64,000 bases of DNA from Halobaculum roseum (GCF_019880245.1 NZ_CP082286.1:1692521-1756520); one strand, 5' to 3'. Shown: positions 36,053 through 48,692, counted from the stretch's first letter. The notes: generated by a model from the sequence alone, not told the origin. A program made the numbers and translations.

Positions 36053-36254
36053 CTGTTGGATCTCATGGGTTCGGTCGGGGATACGGGGTGGCGCGGTCCG
36101 CGTGATCGACTGGCCTCGTGGCCGGAACGGACCGCGCCGGCAACTACGAGTAGGTCGGGGCGCTTCGGCGGATGAACCTTTCCCTCTGCGGTTGATCGGG
36201 CGTATGAGTGTTCGTGTGAATATCCGTCGTGTCCGAGTAGAGGCGGCGGACCGC

Positions 36255-36549
36255 GAAAGCCCCCGCGGCTGTGCGCGAAGGCGCGACCGCTGCGCTCCTC
36301 GCTCGGCTCACGTCGCTCGCCTCGCTGCGGTGCTTGTCGGCTCGTGCCTTCGCGCACAGCCGCGGCCCCTTTCAGTCCCACCCGACTGCACCGCTGCCAC
36401 ACTTACGTCGGAGCAAGCTCCGACGAACTCACACTCGCTCCGCTCGCGTGAGCCTCCCAAGCCGATTCGCTCGTCGGTCGCTCCGCTCCCGACTCGCTCA
36501 TCCCTCGCGCGCGGCGGCCGCGCACAGGGCGCGGCCGGCCGCGCGCCAC
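36255..36549. repeat. Structured intergenic element, copy 1
   Basis: Module A runs from GAAAGCCCCCG through a long stem (CGCGGCTGTGCGCGAAGGC pairing with GCCTTCGCGCACAGCCGCG) to CCCCTTTCAGTCCCACCCG. GAAAG and CTTTC can also pair, leaving a C-rich internal loop. Module B has the hairpin GTCGGAGC-AA-GCTCCGAC, a CTCAC...GTGAG hairpin and CCTCCCAAGCCGA. A GC palindrome region ending GCGCGCCA closes the element. The same order occurs at 58798-59143. It fills most of the 688-bp gene-free space 36053-36740; the remainder holds two 10-bp hairpins (36618-36640, 36646-36668). Confidence 0.75.
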
Positions 36550-36617
36550 AGCGGGGTCACTACGTCTTGTACCGCGAGCGAGGGCCGGAGGCCCGAGCGA
36601 GCGGCCCTTTTGGCATT

Positions 36618-36668
36618 ACGGGAAATCTTCGATTTCCCGTCAGCAGTCGGAACGCTGCGCGTTCCGAC
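36618..36668. terminator. Two perfect 10-bp hairpins downstream of the SDR gene
   Basis: ACGGGAAATC/GATTTCCCGT with loop TTC (36618-36640) and GTCGGAACGC/GCGTTCCGAC with loop TGC (36646-36668). They lie 73-123 nt beyond the SDR stop, where they could end transcription or stabilise the mRNA 3' end. No T-run follows, so terminator function is unproven. Confidence 0.35.
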
Positions 36669-36740
36669 GGCATCGACGGGTTTGGCGGGGTTCGACGAAC
36701 GAGCGAAGCGAGTGAGGAGGACCCCGTGAAAAGAGGTCGG

Positions 36741-37445
36741 TTAGAAGTTCTCCACGTGCGGTCGCAGATCGAGTTCCAGCGTCCACGCGCTGCGGTCCTG
36801 CTGGACGAGGTGCCAGTAGTTGTCGGCGATGGCGTCCGGATCGAGGTACTCCTCGGGGGTGTCCGTCTTCACCTCGGGGCCGAGGATCCCGCCGTCGATC
36901 ACGACGTGGGCGACGTGGACGCCCTCGGGCCCGAGCTCCCGCGCCATCGACTCCGCGAGCCCCCGGGAGCCGAACTTCGCCATCGAGAACCCGACCGCGC
37001 CCTCGCGCCCGCGCACGGACGTGGTCGCGCCCGTGAAGATGACTGTGCCGCCTCGCTCGTCGGCCGGACGCTCCTCGTCGAGCATGTCGCGGACGGCCGC
37101 CTGCGAGCACAGGAAGTCCGCGCGCGGGCCGACCTCGTACGCGCGGTCGAACGCGTCCAGCGAGGTGTCCCGCAGCCCGGTCCACGAGGCGGCGCTGGCG
37201 TTGTTCACGAGCACGTCAACCGGCCCGAGCTCGTCGCGGACGCGGTCGAAGGCGGCGGCGACGTCGGTCGAGTCACACAGGTCCGTCGCGACGCCGACCG
37301 CGTCGGTCGGGAGTTCAGCCGCCAACTCGTCGAGGTAGTCGCCGCTGCGGGCGAGCAGCCCGATCTCACATCCCTCGGCGGCGAAGCGGCGCGCGACGGA
37401 CTCGCCGAGTCCCGGTCCGACGCCCGCGATGACTGCCGTGGTCAT
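36741..37445 (-). CDS. SDR-family protein lacking the catalytic tyrosine
   Basis: 234 aa. The nucleotide motif is GVGPGLGESVARRF (a variant of TGxxxGxG) and NNAS follows at about residue 87. The usual YxxxK is FSMAK here, so the catalytic Tyr is Phe; the Lys remains. Related sequences with FxxAKF...RALAQSMAREL that I recall form a subgroup, so this is probably a natural variant and not a recent loss. Reductase activity is uncertain. ATG 37445 lies 24 nt after a TTATAC box. Confidence 0.82.
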   Translation of the reverse strand: MTTAVIAGVGPGLGESVARRFAAEGCEIGLLARSGDYLDELAAELPTDAVGVATDLCDSTDVAAAFDRVRDELGPVDVLVNNASAASWTGLRDTSLDAFDRAYEVGPRADFLCSQAAVRDMLDEERPADERGGTVIFTGATTSVRGREGAVGFSMAKFGSRGLAESMARELGPEGVHVAHVVIDGGILGPEVKTDTPEEYLDPDAIADNYWHLVQQDRSAWTLELDLRPHVENF

Positions 37446-37468
37446 GGGTCACGCGTCGGGCGGCCGGA

Positions 37469-37474
37469 GTATAA
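37469..37474 (-). promoter_or_regulatory. TATA box of the SDR gene
   Basis: Minus-strand TTATAC, 24-29 nt upstream of the ATG at 37445. Confidence 0.5.
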
Positions 37475-37584
37475 CCGTTGGCGGGGCCGTCGGCCTCGCC
37501 GCCGCGCTCGCGCCCCGCCGGTCGTGGCACACGCTCCCTGACAACCGAGGCGCTTAACAGTCGTTCGGGGGAAATACGGGTGAA

Positions 37585-40242
37585 ATGCCCAGTGGGGACT
37601 ACGACCCGGAGACCACAGAGCCCGAGTGGCAGCGGCGCTGGGTCGACCAGGAGACGTACGCGTACGACGAGGAGGCCGCGACCGATCCGAACACCGTCTT
37701 CTCCATCGACTCCCCGCCGCCGACGGTATCCGGCGACCTCCACATGGGCCACCTGTACGGGTTCACCCTGCAGGACTTCGTCGCCCGCTTCGAGCGCATG
37801 AACGGGGAGACGACGTTCTTCCCGTTCGGCTACGACGACAACGGCATCGCCTCCGAGCGGCTCACCGAGGACGAGCTCGGCATCCGTCATCAGGACTTCG
37901 AGCGCCGGGAGTTCCAGCGCAAGTGCCGCGAGGTGTGCGCGAAATACGAGGAGCAGTTCACCGAGAACATCCAGGGGCTGGGCGTCTCGGTCGACTGGAA
38001 CCACACCTACCAGACGATCGAGCCGCGCACCCAGCGCATCTCCCAGCTCTCCTTCGTCGACCTGTACGAACAGGGCCGCGAGTACCGCGAGAAGGCGCCC
38101 GCGATCTGGTGTCCCGAGTGCGAGACGGCCATCTCGCAGGTCGAAACCGAGGACGACGAGCAGGACAGCCACTTCCACGATATCGCCTTCGGTGTCGCCG
38201 GAAGCGACGAGGAGTTCACCATCTCGACGACGCGTCCCGAACTCCTCCCGGCGTGTGTCGCCGTCTTCGTTCACCCGGACGACGACGAGAACCGGCACCT
38301 CGTCGGCGAGTCCGCGGAGATCCCGCTGTTCGGCCACGAGGTCCCGATCCTCGCCGACGAGGGCGTCGACATGGAGACCGGTTCGGGGATCGTCATGTGC
38401 TGTACGTTCGGCGACCAGAACGACATCGAGTGGTACCAGATCCATGACCTGGATCTGCGCGTCGCCATCGACGAGTCGGGCCACATGACCGAGGTCGCCG
38501 GCGAGTACGAGGGGCTACACTCCGCCGAGGCCGGCGAGGCCATCGTCGAGGACCTCGACGACGCCGGCGCCCTGCTCGACCGCCGCCCGATCACCCACAC
38601 CGTCAACGTCCACGAGCGCTGCGGCACCAGCGTCGAGTTCCTCGTCACCGAGCAGTGGTACATCGAACTGCTCGACAAGACCGACGAGTACCTGGAGGCC
38701 GGCCGCGAGATGGAGTGGTTCCCGGAGAAGATGTTCACCCGGTACGAACACTGGGTCGAGGGCCTCCAGTGGGACTGGCTCATCTCCCGGCAGCGCTCCT
38801 CGGGCATCCCGTTCCCGGTCTGGTACTGCGCCGACTGCGACGAGGAGATCATCGCCGAGAAGGCCGACCTCCCGGTCGACCCCCTCTCGGACGACCCGCC
38901 CGTCGACGCCTGCCCGGCCTGCGGGCACGACGAGTTCGAGCCCGAGGACGACGTGCTCGACACGTGGGCCACCTCCAGCCTGACGCCGCTGATCAACGCC
39001 GGCTGGGACTGGGACGAGGAGGCCGGGGAGTTCACCATGGAGCGCCCGGAACTGTACCAGTTCGACATGCGCCCCCAGGGCCACGACATCATCAGCTTCT
39101 GGCTGTTCCACACCGTCGTCAAGTGCTACGAGCACACGGGCGAGGTGCCGTTCGACGAGACGCTCATCAACGGGATGGTGCTCGACGAGAACCGCGAGGC
39201 CATGTCCAAATCGAAGGGGAACGTCGTCCTCCCCAAGGAAGTGCTCGCTGAGTACCCCGTCGACGCCGCGCGCTTCTGGGCCGCCGGCTCCGCCATCGGC
39301 GACGACCTCCCGTACAACGAGAAGGGGCTCCGGGCCGGCGAGAAGCTGCTCCAGAAGCTGTGGAACGCCTCGAAGCTCGTCGAATCGCTCGTCGGCGACG
39401 CGCGCGAGGAGCGTCCCGACCTCGACCGCGATGACCTGCGGGAACTCGACCGCTGGCTGCTCGCGGAACTAGACGACCTGACGGGGACGCTCACCGAGCA
39501 ACTCGAAACCCGCGAGTTCTCGAAGGCCCGAGACGGGCTTCGCGGGTTCTTCTGGCACACCTTCTGTGACGACTACCTCGAAGTCGCGAAGACACGGGTT
39601 CGGGAGGCCGAGGACGACGACCCCGCCGCGCGGTACACGCTGTCGGTCGCCCACGAGCGCTTCCTGAAGCTGTTCGCGCCCATGCTCGCGCACGTCGCCG
39701 AGGAGCTGTGGCAGGACATGTACGCCGAGGAGCGCGCGGGCGACGACTTCGACTCGGTCCACCTGCGCGAGTGGCCCGAGCCGCTCGGCGTCGAGGCGGA
39801 CCACGACGCCGGCGTCGCCGCGATGTCCGTCGTCGGCGCGCTCCGTCGCTACAAGAGCGAGCGCGGGCTCCCGCTCAACGCCGAGCTTGACCGCGTCGAG
39901 GTGTACGGCGAGGGCGACCTCGCGGCGTTCGCCGACGACGTGCGCGGCGTCATGAACGTCGCGGAGCTCGACGTGCTCGACGAGGAGCCGGAGGTCGAGT
40001 CCGTCGTCACGGGTATCGACCTCGACTACGCGCAGGTCGGCCCGCAGTTCGGGGAGACGGTGGGCGACATCGAGGCCGCCCTCGCGAGCGGGGAGTACGA
40101 GATCGCGGACGGCGAACTCCACGTCGCCGGCGAGACGCTCGGCGCGGACCTGTTCGAGGTCGAGCGCGAGCGACGGTACTCCGGCGAGGGCGAACTGCTC
40201 CAGCCGGAGGACGCGGTCGTCATCGTCCACGACACCGAGTAG
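37585..40242 (+). CDS. valS: Valyl-tRNA synthetase
   Basis: 885 aa class I aminoacyl-tRNA synthetase. The HIGH motif appears as HMGH in PPPTVSGDLHMGHLYGF (about residue 55). The editing domain (CP1) contains STTRPELLPACVAVF, and the KMSKS loop is AMSKSKGNVVLP. The anticodon-binding domain has Arg/Trp-rich helices (LWNASKLVESL), and a C-terminal domain follows. Length is normal. TTAACA at 37554-37559 lies 26-31 nt before the ATG, so the transcript is probably leaderless. Confidence 0.95.
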   Translation: MPSGDYDPETTEPEWQRRWVDQETYAYDEEAATDPNTVFSIDSPPPTVSGDLHMGHLYGFTLQDFVARFERMNGETTFFPFGYDDNGIASERLTEDELGIRHQDFERREFQRKCREVCAKYEEQFTENIQGLGVSVDWNHTYQTIEPRTQRISQLSFVDLYEQGREYREKAPAIWCPECETAISQVETEDDEQDSHFHDIAFGVAGSDEEFTISTTRPELLPACVAVFVHPDDDENRHLVGESAEIPLFGHEVPILADEGVDMETGSGIVMCCTFGDQNDIEWYQIHDLDLRVAIDESGHMTEVAGEYEGLHSAEAGEAIVEDLDDAGALLDRRPITHTVNVHERCGTSVEFLVTEQWYIELLDKTDEYLEAGREMEWFPEKMFTRYEHWVEGLQWDWLISRQRSSGIPFPVWYCADCDEEIIAEKADLPVDPLSDDPPVDACPACGHDEFEPEDDVLDTWATSSLTPLINAGWDWDEEAGEFTMERPELYQFDMRPQGHDIISFWLFHTVVKCYEHTGEVPFDETLINGMVLDENREAMSKSKGNVVLPKEVLAEYPVDAARFWAAGSAIGDDLPYNEKGLRAGEKLLQKLWNASKLVESLVGDAREERPDLDRDDLRELDRWLLAELDDLTGTLTEQLETREFSKARDGLRGFFWHTFCDDYLEVAKTRVREAEDDDPAARYTLSVAHERFLKLFAPMLAHVAEELWQDMYAEERAGDDFDSVHLREWPEPLGVEADHDAGVAAMSVVGALRRYKSERGLPLNAELDRVEVYGEGDLAAFADDVRGVMNVAELDVLDEEPEVESVVTGIDLDYAQVGPQFGETVGDIEAALASGEYEIADGELHVAGETLGADLFEVERERRYSGEGELLQPEDAVVIVHDTE

Positions 40243-40299
40243 GCGTCCCACCTTTTCGCCGACCCCAACCGTCTTCTCGTCGCAGCCGGACTCCCATCC

Positions 40300-40569
40300 G
40301 TGAACAGACGTGCCCTCTCGCTCGGCGGCTTCGTCGTCGCCGGCGTCTCGCAGGTGCTCCTCGGCGCCGCCATGTACGCGAGCGGCGACACACCCGCGAA
40401 CCCGCTGTTCTCGGTGCTCGGCGGGTTGCTGGTCGCGGGCGTGTTCGCGCGTGCGCTCCTCCGCGGGGACGACCTGAACGGCCTCGCGACCCGGCCGCTC
40501 TTTGTCGCCGTCGGCGTCGCCTCCGGCGTCCTCTCGGCCGTGCTCACCGCCGGGGTGTTGTTCGGGTGA
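40300..40569 (+). CDS. Small membrane protein, first copy of a tandem pair
   Basis: 89 aa with three hydrophobic segments and the central motif RGDDLNGLATRPLF. Start is GTG 40300. It follows valS by 57 bp. The next gene is a clear paralogue (shared LSLGGF, G..QV.L.AA.YA.G, RGDDLNG.A.RP.F), so the pair arose by tandem duplication. The function is unknown; the RGDDLNG loop would lie between helices 2 and 3. Confidence 0.65.
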   Translation: MNRRALSLGGFVVAGVSQVLLGAAMYASGDTPANPLFSVLGGLLVAGVFARALLRGDDLNGLATRPLFVAVGVASGVLSAVLTAGVLFG

Positions 40570-40837
40570 ACGTGACGTACGCGTCCTCTCGCTCGGCGGC
40601 TTCACTCTCTCGGGCGCGTGTCAGGTCGCACTCGCCGCGGCGGAGTACGCCGCCGGCGCGTTCGCCGACGCCGGGCTCTCCGCCCTCGTCGGTCTCGGCG
40701 TCCTGTGGATCTTCGGTCGGCCGCTGGTCCGCGGGGACGATCTGAACGGGGTCGCCGTCCGTCCCGTCTTCGGGGTCGTCGGCGTCGCTCTCGGGCTGGT
40801 CTCGGCGGCGGTCCTGCTGTACACGCTCGGCGGCTGA
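40502..40837 (+). CDS. Second copy of the small membrane protein, start disrupted
   Basis: The homologous part begins at about 40577 (VRVLSLGGFTLSG) and keeps all three helices and RGDDLNGVAVRPVF. By analogy with copy 1 it should start at the GTG at 40566, which overlaps the stop of copy 1 as GTGA. That GTG is out of frame with the conserved body by one base. The only start in frame is a TTG at 40502 deep inside copy 1. Either a 1-nt indel (mutation or sequencing error) broke the start, or an unusual start or frameshift is used. The coordinates give the open frame. Confidence 0.5.
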   Translation: MSPSASPPASSRPCSPPGCCSGERDVRVLSLGGFTLSGACQVALAAAEYAAGAFADAGLSALVGLGVLWIFGRPLVRGDDLNGVAVRPVFGVVGVALGLVSAAVLLYTLGG

Positions 40838-40869
40838 CCGACCGCGCTCGCCGTCCGACCGGCCGGCGG

Positions 40870-41925
40870 CTACAGGTCGGCGCCGACCGCGTCGGCGACG
40901 GAGTCGAAGCCGTCGCGTTCCAGCAGATCCAGCAGTCCCTCGTTGATGTCGCGGGCGACGCTCGGCCCCTCGTAGACGAGGCCGGTGTACAACTGGACGA
41001 GGCTCGCGCCGTTTCTGATCTTCGCATACGCGCCCGCGGCATCCGAGACGCCGCCGACGCCGATCACCGGCACGTCGGTGCGCTCGGCGATGAACCGAAC
41101 CATGCCCGTCGCGCGCTCCTCGATCGGCTTGCCCGAGAGGCCGCCCCGTTCGGCCCGTTGGGGGCTCCGGAGGCTCTCGGGCCGCTCGGTGGTGGTGTTC
41201 GTCGCGATGACGCCGTCGAGGTCGAGGTCGTCGACGACCCCGAGCGCCTCCTCGACGGCGGGCTCGGGGAGGTCCGGGGAGAACTTCACGAGCAGCGGAT
41301 CGGCGCCGGCGTCCGAGAGGGTCCCGAGGATCCGTTCCAGCGACTCGCGGTTCTGCAGCGATCGCAGGCCGGGCGTGTTCGGGGAGGAGACGTTGACGGC
41401 GACGTAGTCGGCGTGGTCGCCGACGCGCTCGAACGTGTACAGGTAGTCGTCGGCCGCCTCCGAGAGCGGCGTCGACTTCGACTTGCCGACGTTGACGCCG
41501 AGCGGCACGTCGGGGGCGGGTTCGCGGTCGAGGCGGTCGCCGACGACGTCGGCGCCGTCGTTGTTGAACCCCATGCGGTTGACGATGGCCTCGTCCTCGC
41601 GCAGGCGGAACATCCGCGGTTTCGGGTTCCCGGGCTGGCGTTCGGCGGTGACGCCGCCGACCTCGACGTGCCCGAAGCCGAGGGACGCGAGCGCACGCGG
41701 GACACGGGCGTTCTTGTCGAAGCCGGCGGCGACGCCGACGGGCGTCGGGAACTCGACGCCGAACGCCTCCGTCTCCAGTCGCTCGTCGCTGACGGCGTAC
41801 CGATCGCGGAGGAACGACTGGATCGGCGTTCCCTGTACGGCGCGCAACAGTCGTTGGGTGGTCTCGTGGGCGGTTTCGGCGGGAAGTGCGTACAGCGCCG
41901 GCTTCGCCAGGTCGTAGGCCCTCAT
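40870..41925 (-). CDS. pyrD: Dihydroorotate dehydrogenase (quinone)
   Basis: 351-aa class 2 enzyme oxidising dihydroorotate to orotate in pyrimidine synthesis, with electrons passed to the quinone pool. FMN and active-site regions: GVAAGFDKNA, NRMGFNNDG, NVSSPNTPGL (catalytic Ser), VIATNTTTERP and GVGGV. The N-terminal helices (MRAYDLAKPALYALPAETAH) are the membrane-associating part of class 2. ATG 41925 is preferred over one at 41979. Confidence 0.92.
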   Translation of the reverse strand: MRAYDLAKPALYALPAETAHETTQRLLRAVQGTPIQSFLRDRYAVSDERLETEAFGVEFPTPVGVAAGFDKNARVPRALASLGFGHVEVGGVTAERQPGNPKPRMFRLREDEAIVNRMGFNNDGADVVGDRLDREPAPDVPLGVNVGKSKSTPLSEAADDYLYTFERVGDHADYVAVNVSSPNTPGLRSLQNRESLERILGTLSDAGADPLLVKFSPDLPEPAVEEALGVVDDLDLDGVIATNTTTERPESLRSPQRAERGGLSGKPIEERATGMVRFIAERTDVPVIGVGGVSDAAGAYAKIRNGASLVQLYTGLVYEGPSVARDINEGLLDLLERDGFDSVADAVGADL

Positions 41926-41985
41926 TGCGATGCGTGTCCGAGTCTCAGACCGGGCACGCTCTTGAACTGCGGGGATCACCCGGTG

Positions 41986-42183
41986 TCAGAAGTCGTGTTC
42001 TACCTCGTCGGGGTCCGCCTTCTGGATGATAATCTTGCCGTCGCGGACGCGAACGAACACCTCGTCGCCGATCTCCATGCCGGCGACGGCGAGCTCGTCC
42101 TCGTGCAGGTTCACGTGGACGTTGTGGTACTCGCCGTTCTCGTCCTTGGCGCCACTCGGACTGAGCGTCTTCTTCCGGACCAT
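41986..42183 (-). CDS. Small AbrB/SpoVT-like protein
   Basis: 65 aa. LAVAGMEIGDEVFVRVRDGK followed by IIIQKAD is a swapped-hairpin AbrB-type DNA-binding pattern, and the N-terminus is basic (MVRKKTLSPSG). Such proteins often act as dimeric transcription regulators or antitoxins; no toxin partner is adjacent. ATG 42183 fits a CACTTATGTG promoter around 42217-42226 on the minus strand. It is divergent from the MC1 gene. Confidence 0.7.
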   Translation of the reverse strand: MVRKKTLSPSGAKDENGEYHNVHVNLHEDELAVAGMEIGDEVFVRVRDGKIIIQKADPDEVEHDF

Positions 42184-42425
42184 CGCCTTCGGTACTCCGT
42201 GAGTCCCCCGACGAGACACATAAGTGTTGTTTACGGCCGTCCGCGTGCGGTCGGCCGGACACGCACCCGTACGGGTGTACGGCTTGTGGGACCGATGTGG
42301 TCATGTAACCGATGTGATCGTGTCCGTCGTGCCGTCGGCGCCTCCGGTGGCGCCCTCGCGACACCCGCGGGTGTCGAACCCACATATGAATCTTTTCCCC
42401 AAAATGCGGTAATTTCCCCGATACG

Positions 42426-42460
42426 TTTATCATACAGTGTGTGTTCGCTTCACACGGAGG
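42426..42460 (+). promoter_or_regulatory. Promoter and SD of the MC1 gene
   Basis: TTTATC at 42426-42431 lies in AT-rich DNA. The short leader carries ACACGGAGG ending at 42460, 9 nt before the ATG. This leadered gene with a clear SD fits high expression of a chromatin protein. Confidence 0.6.
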
Positions 42461-42469
42461 CGAAAAACC

Positions 42470-42778
42470 ATGGTACGTGAGGACGGTAAGCGGAACTTCG
42501 CGCTACGCGAGGGCGACGGCACCGAGGAGAGCGTCTTCTCCGGCAACACGCCGCGACAGGCGGCCCTGAAAGCCGCTCGCCGGCTCGAGCCGGCCAGCTC
42601 CGAGGACGCCGCCGACCGCGTCGAACTCCGGCTCCGGGAGAAGGGGACGGACAAGGTCCATATCTACGAGGGGTGGTCCTGGCGGGAGTCCGCGCCGGAC
42701 AACAAACCCGACTGGATGCCCGATGAGATCACCGAGGCCAACGTGGCGAAGAAGGGCATCGAGCACCTCGAGAGCTGA
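42470..42778 (+). CDS. Chromosomal protein MC1
   Basis: 102 aa. MC1 is a small monomeric architectural protein that bends DNA strongly in Methanosarcina and haloarchaea. Characteristic segments: KRNFALREGDGTEESVFSGN, then PRQAALKAARRL, LREKGTDKVHIYEGW and the C-terminal MPDEITEANVAKKGIEHL. This version is less basic than the methanogen protein, as usual in halophiles. ATG 42470 has GGAGG upstream. It sits just before the rRNA operon. Confidence 0.93.
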   Translation: MVREDGKRNFALREGDGTEESVFSGNTPRQAALKAARRLEPASSEDAADRVELRLREKGTDKVHIYEGWSWRESAPDNKPDWMPDEITEANVAKKGIEHLES

Positions 42779-42954
42779 TCCGCGCACTGTACGTTCTTTG
42801 GGAATCGATCCGCCAGTCACAACGCCGCCGATCGTCGATGGCGCGTTCGAGGGCCTCGTATCGCCGTTCGCGAGCCGAACCACGAGACGAGTGTCGTTCA
42901 CGGTCGTTCACGATGACGGGCCGTGAAACCGCATGACGTAGCGGTGGCGAGACG

Positions 42955-42996
42955 ACGGCCTTTTATGTTCCCCTGCCATCCGAAGAAATGCGAAGG
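42955..42996 (+). promoter_or_regulatory. rRNA promoter P1
   Basis: GACGGCC-TTTTATG (TATA at 42961-42967), with the start-like sequence ATGCGAAGG 27-28 nt downstream. TATA plus TGCGAA-type initiator is the standard haloarchaeal rRNA promoter. Confidence 0.75.
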
Positions 42997-43048
42997 TCGC
43001 ACGGGACGCCCCGGCGACACGGCACACCCTTCCGGGGTGTGTCGAAGT

Positions 43049-43098
43049 TCGTTCCGATGTCCTTATCAACGGCAAAGGCATCGGATGGAATGCGAAGA
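43049..43098 (+). promoter_or_regulatory. rRNA promoter P2
   Basis: GTTCCGATGTCCTTATCAAC, with TTATC at 43063, and ATGCGAAGA starting at 43090, the same spacing and initiator as P1. Confidence 0.7.
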
Positions 43099-43150
43099 CA
43101 CGACGCGAGTCGAGGCGGTTCAACCCCGCCGCGGTTCGCTTCGGTGACGG

Positions 43151-43200
43151 GCTTCGAAGGGGTTAAGTCCCCTCGCGAAGTACGTTAATATCCGCAAGAG
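43151..43200 (+). promoter_or_regulatory. rRNA promoter P3 (probable)
   Basis: CTTCGAAGGGGTTAAGTCCC with TTAAGT at 43163-43168; the sequence 28 nt on is CCGCAAGAG, a weaker initiator. It is the promoter closest to the 16S gene. Confidence 0.5.
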
Positions 43201-43246
43201 ATGAGGATTCCGCCCCTGCGGTCCGCCGCAAGACGGTATCTGATGT

Positions 43247-43282
43247 GAGCCTCGATAGTTCGGTGTCACCCGATCGGTGTCG
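43247..43282 (+). other. Pre-16S processing stem, 5' arm
   Basis: GAGCCTCGATAGTTCGG and the following GTGTCACCCGATCGGTGTCG pair with 44880-44915 behind the 16S gene (CGACGCCGATCGGGCACC and CGAACTATCGAGGCTC). Interrupted pairing in the middle fits a bulge-helix-bulge cut by the archaeal splicing endonuclease. Confidence 0.75.
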
Positions 43283-43360
43283 CCGAACATGGACCACGCA
43301 ATGGTGAAGTCACGCTTTGCGCGTGACTTCCCGCCACCCCCTCCCCTCGCGGGGAGGAAC

Positions 43361-44832
<1,472 letters not shown>

Positions 44833-44879
44833 CAGATCGAGACCAGGGCGACGCCCTGGCTCACCTTTCGGTCCGTTCC

Positions 44880-44915
44880 CGACGCCGATCGGGCACCTTC
44901 GAACTATCGAGGCTC
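44880..44915 (+). other. Pre-16S processing stem, 3' arm
   Basis: Complementary to 43247-43282. It sits in the 16S-tRNA-Ala spacer. Confidence 0.75.
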
Positions 44916-44937
44916 GCTCACGCCCCCTGACGGGGGT

Positions 44938-45009
44938 GGGCCCATAGCTCAGTGGTAGAGTGCCTCCTTTGCAAGGAGGATGCCCTGGGTTCGAATCCCA
45001 GTGGGTCCA
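44938..45009 (+). tRNA. tRNA-Ala (TGC) in the rRNA spacer
   Basis: Acceptor GGGCCCA/TGGGTCC with one G-U pair; anticodon stem CCTCC/GGAGG with loop TTTGCAA; T arm CTGGG-TTCGAAT-CCCAG; discriminator A. A spacer tRNA-Ala is the normal euryarchaeal arrangement. Confidence 0.97.
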
Positions 45010-45164
45010 TGTATTCGGGGTTCATCGCGAACCGTGCGCCTTATATGGCGGACGGCGATACGATGAATCCCGACGCAAGACCGATGCACCATTCCGCGAG
45101 AGCGGGAATGGGAAGGGTCGATGTACGCTCGCGTGCCACCCACGCGACGTGCGATGACGACCGT

Positions 45165-45214
45165 ATGTACGTGCAATCCAGACGTCCACTGGACCCGTTC
45201 ACCGGGTCACAGTG
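45165..45214 (+). other. Pre-23S processing stem, 5' arm
   Basis: ATGTACGTGCAATCCAG then ACTGGACCCGTTCACCGGGT pair with 48144-48197 behind the 23S gene (GACCCGTTCGTGAACGGGTC, then CTGGATTGCACGTACAT). The break between the two blocks is the expected bulge-helix-bulge. Confidence 0.75.
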
Positions 45215-45226
45215 TACCATCAGTCA

Positions 45227-48138
<2,912 letters not shown>

Positions 48139-48143
48139 TCATA

Positions 48144-48197
48144 TGCACTGGGACCCGTTCGTGAACGGGTCCAGGCGTTACCTGGATTGCACGTACA
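48144..48197 (+). other. Pre-23S processing stem, 3' arm
   Basis: Complementary to 45165-45214. It also contains its own small inverted repeat GACCCGTTC-GT-GAACGGGTC. Confidence 0.7.
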
Positions 48198-48251
48198 TAT
48201 CGGTCGAAGACCGACGTTGGCACCTCATCGGATCGTTCCCGATGGTCGGCC

Positions 48252-48373
48252 TTCGGGCGGCCACAGCGGCGGGGCACCACCCGTACCCATCCCGAACACG
48301 GAAGTTAAGCCCGCCAGCGTTCCGGCAAGTCCTGGAGTGCGAGAGCCTCTGGAAACACCGGTTCGCCGCCCAC
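48252..48373 (+). rRNA. rrf: 5S ribosomal RNA
   Basis: Starts TTCGGGCGGCCACAGCGG, contains CACCCGTACCCATCCCGAAC and GGAAGTTAAGCCCGCC, and ends GGTTCGCCGCCC, which pairs with the start. Its length of about 122 nt is normal. Confidence 0.96.
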
Positions 48374-48391
48374 CACTCATACGCAACACAC

Positions 48392-48424
48392 AACGGCCCA
48401 CCAGCACCATGCTGGTGGGCCGTT
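48392..48424 (+). terminator. Perfect 15-bp hairpin behind the 5S gene
   Basis: AACGGCCCACCAGCA pairs with TGCTGGTGGGCCGTT around a 3-nt loop (CCA). It lies 18 nt after the 5S gene and is followed by TCTGCATTTATAC. It probably ends or processes the rRNA transcript. It may also separate the upstream operon from tRNA-Cys. Confidence 0.6.
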
Positions 48425-48528
48425 CTGCATTTATACACAGACGCACACCGTCAAGCTACTGCGTTCGCGATCGGCTCGAACGGGGAATCCGCTAGGCTTA
48501 AACGCCTTACACGCCTCCGTTCAGATGC

Positions 48529-48604
48529 GCCAAGGTGGCAGAGTCCGGCCATACGCATCTCCCTGCAGAGGAGAACCACGCCGGTTCAAATCCGGCCCTT
48601 GGCT
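48529..48604 (+). tRNA. tRNA-Cys (GCA)
   Basis: Acceptor GCCAAGG/CCTTGGC; anticodon stem TCTCC/GGAGA with loop CTGCAGA and anticodon GCA; T arm GCCGG-TTCAAAT-CCGGC; discriminator T (U). tRNA-Cys as the last member of the rRNA operon is usual in haloarchaea. Confidence 0.96.
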
Positions 48605-48692
48605 TTCTCGTGCGCGCGGACGATCGCGGAGCCGCGGTACTGCGTTCCCCCGAAAGAAAACGGTTAAACTCCGGGCGACCCGTGGCTCACGT

